From contig JACPDX010000009.1 in NCBI GenBank assembly GCA_016183805.1, positions 1-62,674 on the forward strand: a DNA stretch of 62,674 nt, given 5' to 3'. Position numbers and translations under genes: made by a program. This document shows positions 60,430 through 62,674 of the stretch, piece after piece (position 1 is the first letter of the stretch; each line of letters opens with the position of its first letter). Origin of the DNA: Bacteroidota bacterium (lineage in GTDB: Bacteria > Bacteroidota > Bacteroidia > Flavobacteriales_E > Vicingaceae). A model generated the notes under the pieces. That model saw nothing but the letters and a program-made list of their open reading frames with translations, was not told the origin of the DNA and did no database searches.

Positions 60430-62674
60430 ATGTTTAAAGAGTTTTTTATCAAAGAAATCACCACAGCGTTAAAACGCCCGATGATTTATATATTTCTACT
60501 TATCATTACCTTAATGGTTTTTGGAGCTGTAGTTAGCGACAATGTTGTTATTGGAGGTACAGTTGGCAATGTGTATAAAAATGCACCTCACGTTATCACC
60601 AATTACGTAGCTATTTTATCCATTTTTGGTTTAATGATAGCCACTGCCTTTTTTAACAATGCAGCTTTACGCGATTATGAAAACGAATTTAACGAAATCC
60701 TTTTTTCAACACCTATAAAAAAATCGTCTTACTTTTTTGGACGATTTTTTGGTGCGTTAATTCTCTCAACCATTCCACTTTTGGGAGTTTTTATTGGTTT
60801 TTGGTTGGGTTCAATTATCGGCCCTGCTGCGGGTTGGTTAGATTCCGACCGTATTGGTCCTTTTTATGCGGCATCATTCATTAACAACTATTTTCTTTTT
60901 ATTGTTCCGAATATGTTTTTTGCCGGAGCCATCATTTTTGCCATGGCAAACAAATGGAAAAGTACCGTCATTTCTTTTGTCGGAACGCTTATCATCATTA
61001 TTGGTTACATTGTTTCGGATTCACTTTTATCTGATATTGACAATGAAGTGATTGGTGCATTGGTAGACACTTTTGGTATAAGGGCGTATGATATTGATTC
61101 CAAATATTTTACACCAATAGAAAAAAATACGATTTCGGTTGGATTTAGTGGCTTATTGTTATATAATCGGATGATATGGTCGGGGTTGGGTTTAATTATT
61201 TTGTTCATCTCCTACTACACTTTTTCTTTTAAAGAAAAACAAAAAAAAACTGCAGCCATTAAAGCAGAAGCTAAATCTAAAATACAGTTTTTACTTCCAA
61301 AAGTTTCTTTAAACTTTAATCCTTCAAGTCAGTTTTCTATTTTTAAGAGCTTTTTAAAAATTGATTTGTTAAGCATTTTAAAAAGTACCTCCTTTAAAAT
61401 ATTGTTTGCTTTTAGTGCTATTATTTTAATTGCAATTGTTTCTAGTGGTTATGAGTATTTCGGACTACAGCAATACCCTACAACTTACATCATGATTGAT
61501 AATATTAACGGGGTTATACCAATTTTTGTAATTATTATTTTAGTCTTTTTTAGTGGTGAATTGATTTGGAAAGACCGTGGTAGCCATATGAATGAAGTAA
61601 TAGATACAACTCCTCATTATTCTATTACATCGTTAATTACAAAAGCATTATCATTAGTTATTATTACTTCTTTAATTAATGTATTTTTAATTTTATTAGC
61701 TGTATTGTATCAGCTATTAACTGGTTATACCAAATTAGAGTTAAATGTTTACTTCTTAGATTTTATCTACAACTCATTACCAAAATATGTAATCTGGTCC
61801 ATGATTTTGATATTCATTCAGGTTGCCATTAACAATAAATACTTAGGATACTTTATTTCTATCATCTTTATATTTTTATTACGTATTATATTTTCGATGT
61901 TAGAAATAGACACCAACATGATAAAAATTGGTGCAACACCAATAATGACTTATTCTGACATGAATGAATTTGGCCCTGCATTAGTAGGTTTATTGTGGTT
62001 TCATGCGTATTGGTTTTTATTTGGTGTACTGTTTCTGCTTTTGGCTGGTTTATTTTGGATAAGAGGTGTGGCGGGAAATTTTAAAAACCGATTACAAGCT
62101 GCCAAAAAACAGCTGTCTGCAAAATACATGGTTATGCTTTCATTAGTACTCGTTTTATGGATTGGTGTTGGCAGCATTGTTTATTATAATACACAAATCT
62201 TAAACACCTACAAAACCAGCGATGAAATAGAACAACTTCAAGCGGATTATGAAAAAACATACAAGAAATACGAAAACATTACATTACCAAAAATAACCGA
62301 TGCTAAATACATCATTGACATTTACCCTGAATCGAGAGATGTTAAAGCTTTAATTGGTTTACGATTAAAAAACAAATCAACTGAACCAATTGATAGTTTG
62401 CATTTTACGATTGAACGAAAATGGAAACAAAAAATACACATCAGAAATGCTGAACTGGTTTTAAATGACAAAAAGTTTGATTACTTGATTTACAAATTAA
62501 ACAAACCGTTAATGCCTAATGAAAGTTTGAATTTAGTGGTTGAATCATCATACATAACCAACGGTTTTGAAAATGAAGTGAGCGATTTAATTATTGCTGA
62601 AAATGGAACATTTTTTAACAACTACAATATTTTACCAAACATAGGATATAGCGAAGGCATGGAATTGAGTGATA
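60430..62674 (+). CDS. ABC permease fused to an M1-type peptidase-like region (partial)
   Basis: The frame runs from ATG 60430 to the window end without a stop (748 complete codons). The N-terminal ~590 residues hold two sets of six hydrophobic helices, the layout of ABC-2-type permeases (FFIKEITTALKRPMIYIFLL, then FLKIDLLSILKSTSFKILF). The C-terminal part has a coiled-coil-like segment and beta-rich residues with FFNNYNILPNIGYSEG, matching the start of Bacteroidota permease-M1 aminopeptidase fusions. The zinc motif would lie beyond the edge. It probably uses the ATPase at 59480. Confidence 0.8.
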   Translation, partial: MFKEFFIKEITTALKRPMIYIFLLIITLMVFGAVVSDNVVIGGTVGNVYKNAPHVITNYVAILSIFGLMIATAFFNNAALRDYENEFNEILFSTPIKKSSYFFGRFFGALILSTIPLLGVFIGFWLGSIIGPAAGWLDSDRIGPFYAASFINNYFLFIVPNMFFAGAIIFAMANKWKSTVISFVGTLIIIIGYIVSDSLLSDIDNEVIGALVDTFGIRAYDIDSKYFTPIEKNTISVGFSGLLLYNRMIWSGLGLIILFISYYTFSFKEKQKKTAAIKAEAKSKIQFLLPKVSLNFNPSSQFSIFKSFLKIDLLSILKSTSFKILFAFSAIILIAIVSSGYEYFGLQQYPTTYIMIDNINGVIPIFVIIILVFFSGELIWKDRGSHMNEVIDTTPHYSITSLITKALSLVIITSLINVFLILLAVLYQLLTGYTKLELNVYFLDFIYNSLPKYVIWSMILIFIQVAINNKYLGYFISIIFIFLLRIIFSMLEIDTNMIKIGATPIMTYSDMNEFGPALVGLLWFHAYWFLFGVLFLLLAGLFWIRGVAGNFKNRLQAAKKQLSAKYMVMLSLVLVLWIGVGSIVYYNTQILNTYKTSDEIEQLQADYEKTYKKYENITLPKITDAKYIIDIYPESRDVKALIGLRLKNKSTEPIDSLHFTIERKWKQKIHIRNAELVLNDKKFDYLIYKLNKPLMPNESLNLVVESSYITNGFENEVSDLIIAENGTFFNNYNILPNIGYSEGMELSD

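Noticed and set aside
1-62674. Search for tRNA, rRNA and riboswitches
   Set aside because: I saw no T-loop or anticodon-stem consensus, no rRNA segment and no recognisable riboswitch core on either strand.

Overview
The window is a 62.7-kb, AT-rich chromosomal segment of a Bacteroidota bacterium, most likely order Flavobacteriales or a close relative. Three kinds of evidence point there. (i) Two large secreted proteins end in type IX secretion sorting signals (a type-A domain at 4031-7771 and a gliding-motility/type-B CTD at 12290-14611). (ii) The gene content is typical of the phylum: bacillithiol deacetylase BshB1, a histidyl-tRNA synthetase of the eukaryote-like type, a GH3/beta-lactamase fusion, DUF3127, a DHCW-type cupin, a two-gene transketolase, and ABC permease fused to an M1-peptidase-like region. 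(iii) Shine-Dalgarno sequences are mostly absent and a few TAnnTTTG promoter elements can be seen. I saw no rRNA, tRNA, CRISPR array, transposase, integrase or prophage module. I cannot name the species.

Layout. 1-8.6 kb: a lipoprotein, a futalosine-hydrolase-like nucleosidase, a saccharopine-dehydrogenase-like enzyme, a DUF423 membrane protein, a DUF4440-like lipoprotein, a 1246-residue secreted M43 metalloprotease and an alpha/beta hydrolase. 8.6-18.9 kb: hutH, a broken hisS, an HD phosphohydrolase, a 773-residue T9SS adhesin-like protein, ettA, a UbiA-family prenyltransferase, a SanA/YdcF-like protein and bshB1. 19-25.6 kb: a beta-CASP RNase-like protein, a DUF1573 protein, a DUF2235 hydrolase, a small orphan protein and the GH3/beta-lactamase fusion. 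25.9-31.9 kb: both transketolase halves with a secreted vWA protein between them, a cysteine synthase-like enzyme, then an ECF sigma / anti-sigma-like / Spy-like operon with a repeated bipartite promoter motif. 31.9-40.4 kb: phosphohexomutase, a MuiA-like protein, DinB, a CDF cation exporter, then TPR / phosphosulfolactate synthase / rhodanese / DUF368 (PopT-like). 40.4-48.8 kb: class-V aminotransferase, YdeI-like protein, M28 and S9 peptidases, an SRPBCC protein, then an outer-membrane porin, an FMN-binding (flavinylated) protein and a four-helix membrane protein in one operon. 49-51.1 kb: an AAA ATPase plus RloB (TOPRIM-like) pair, a probable anti-phage module. 51.3-59.3 kb: a long minus-strand run with cupin, DUF3127, a zinc-ribbon protein, pdhC, pdhA, cdd, mltG, GNAT, a repeat-invaded hypothetical, dapF and arfB. 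59.5 kb to the end: an ABC ATPase and its large permease/peptidase partner, cut by the window edge.

Most genes are ordinary housekeeping or envelope functions. The most unusual signal lies between them. At least nine intergenic tracts are built from degenerate 7-bp units, several folding into heptamer-built hairpins. There are also palindromic repeat families, one of which lies inside an open reading frame. Several genes next to these repeats have no ATG and apparently start at TTG. Other candidates for a second look are the hisS split with a GTGA stop/start overlap, the vWA insertion in the transketolase locus, the small extracytosolic flavin operon, the duplicated ECF promoter motif and the RloB/ATPase pair beside a long imperfect hairpin.
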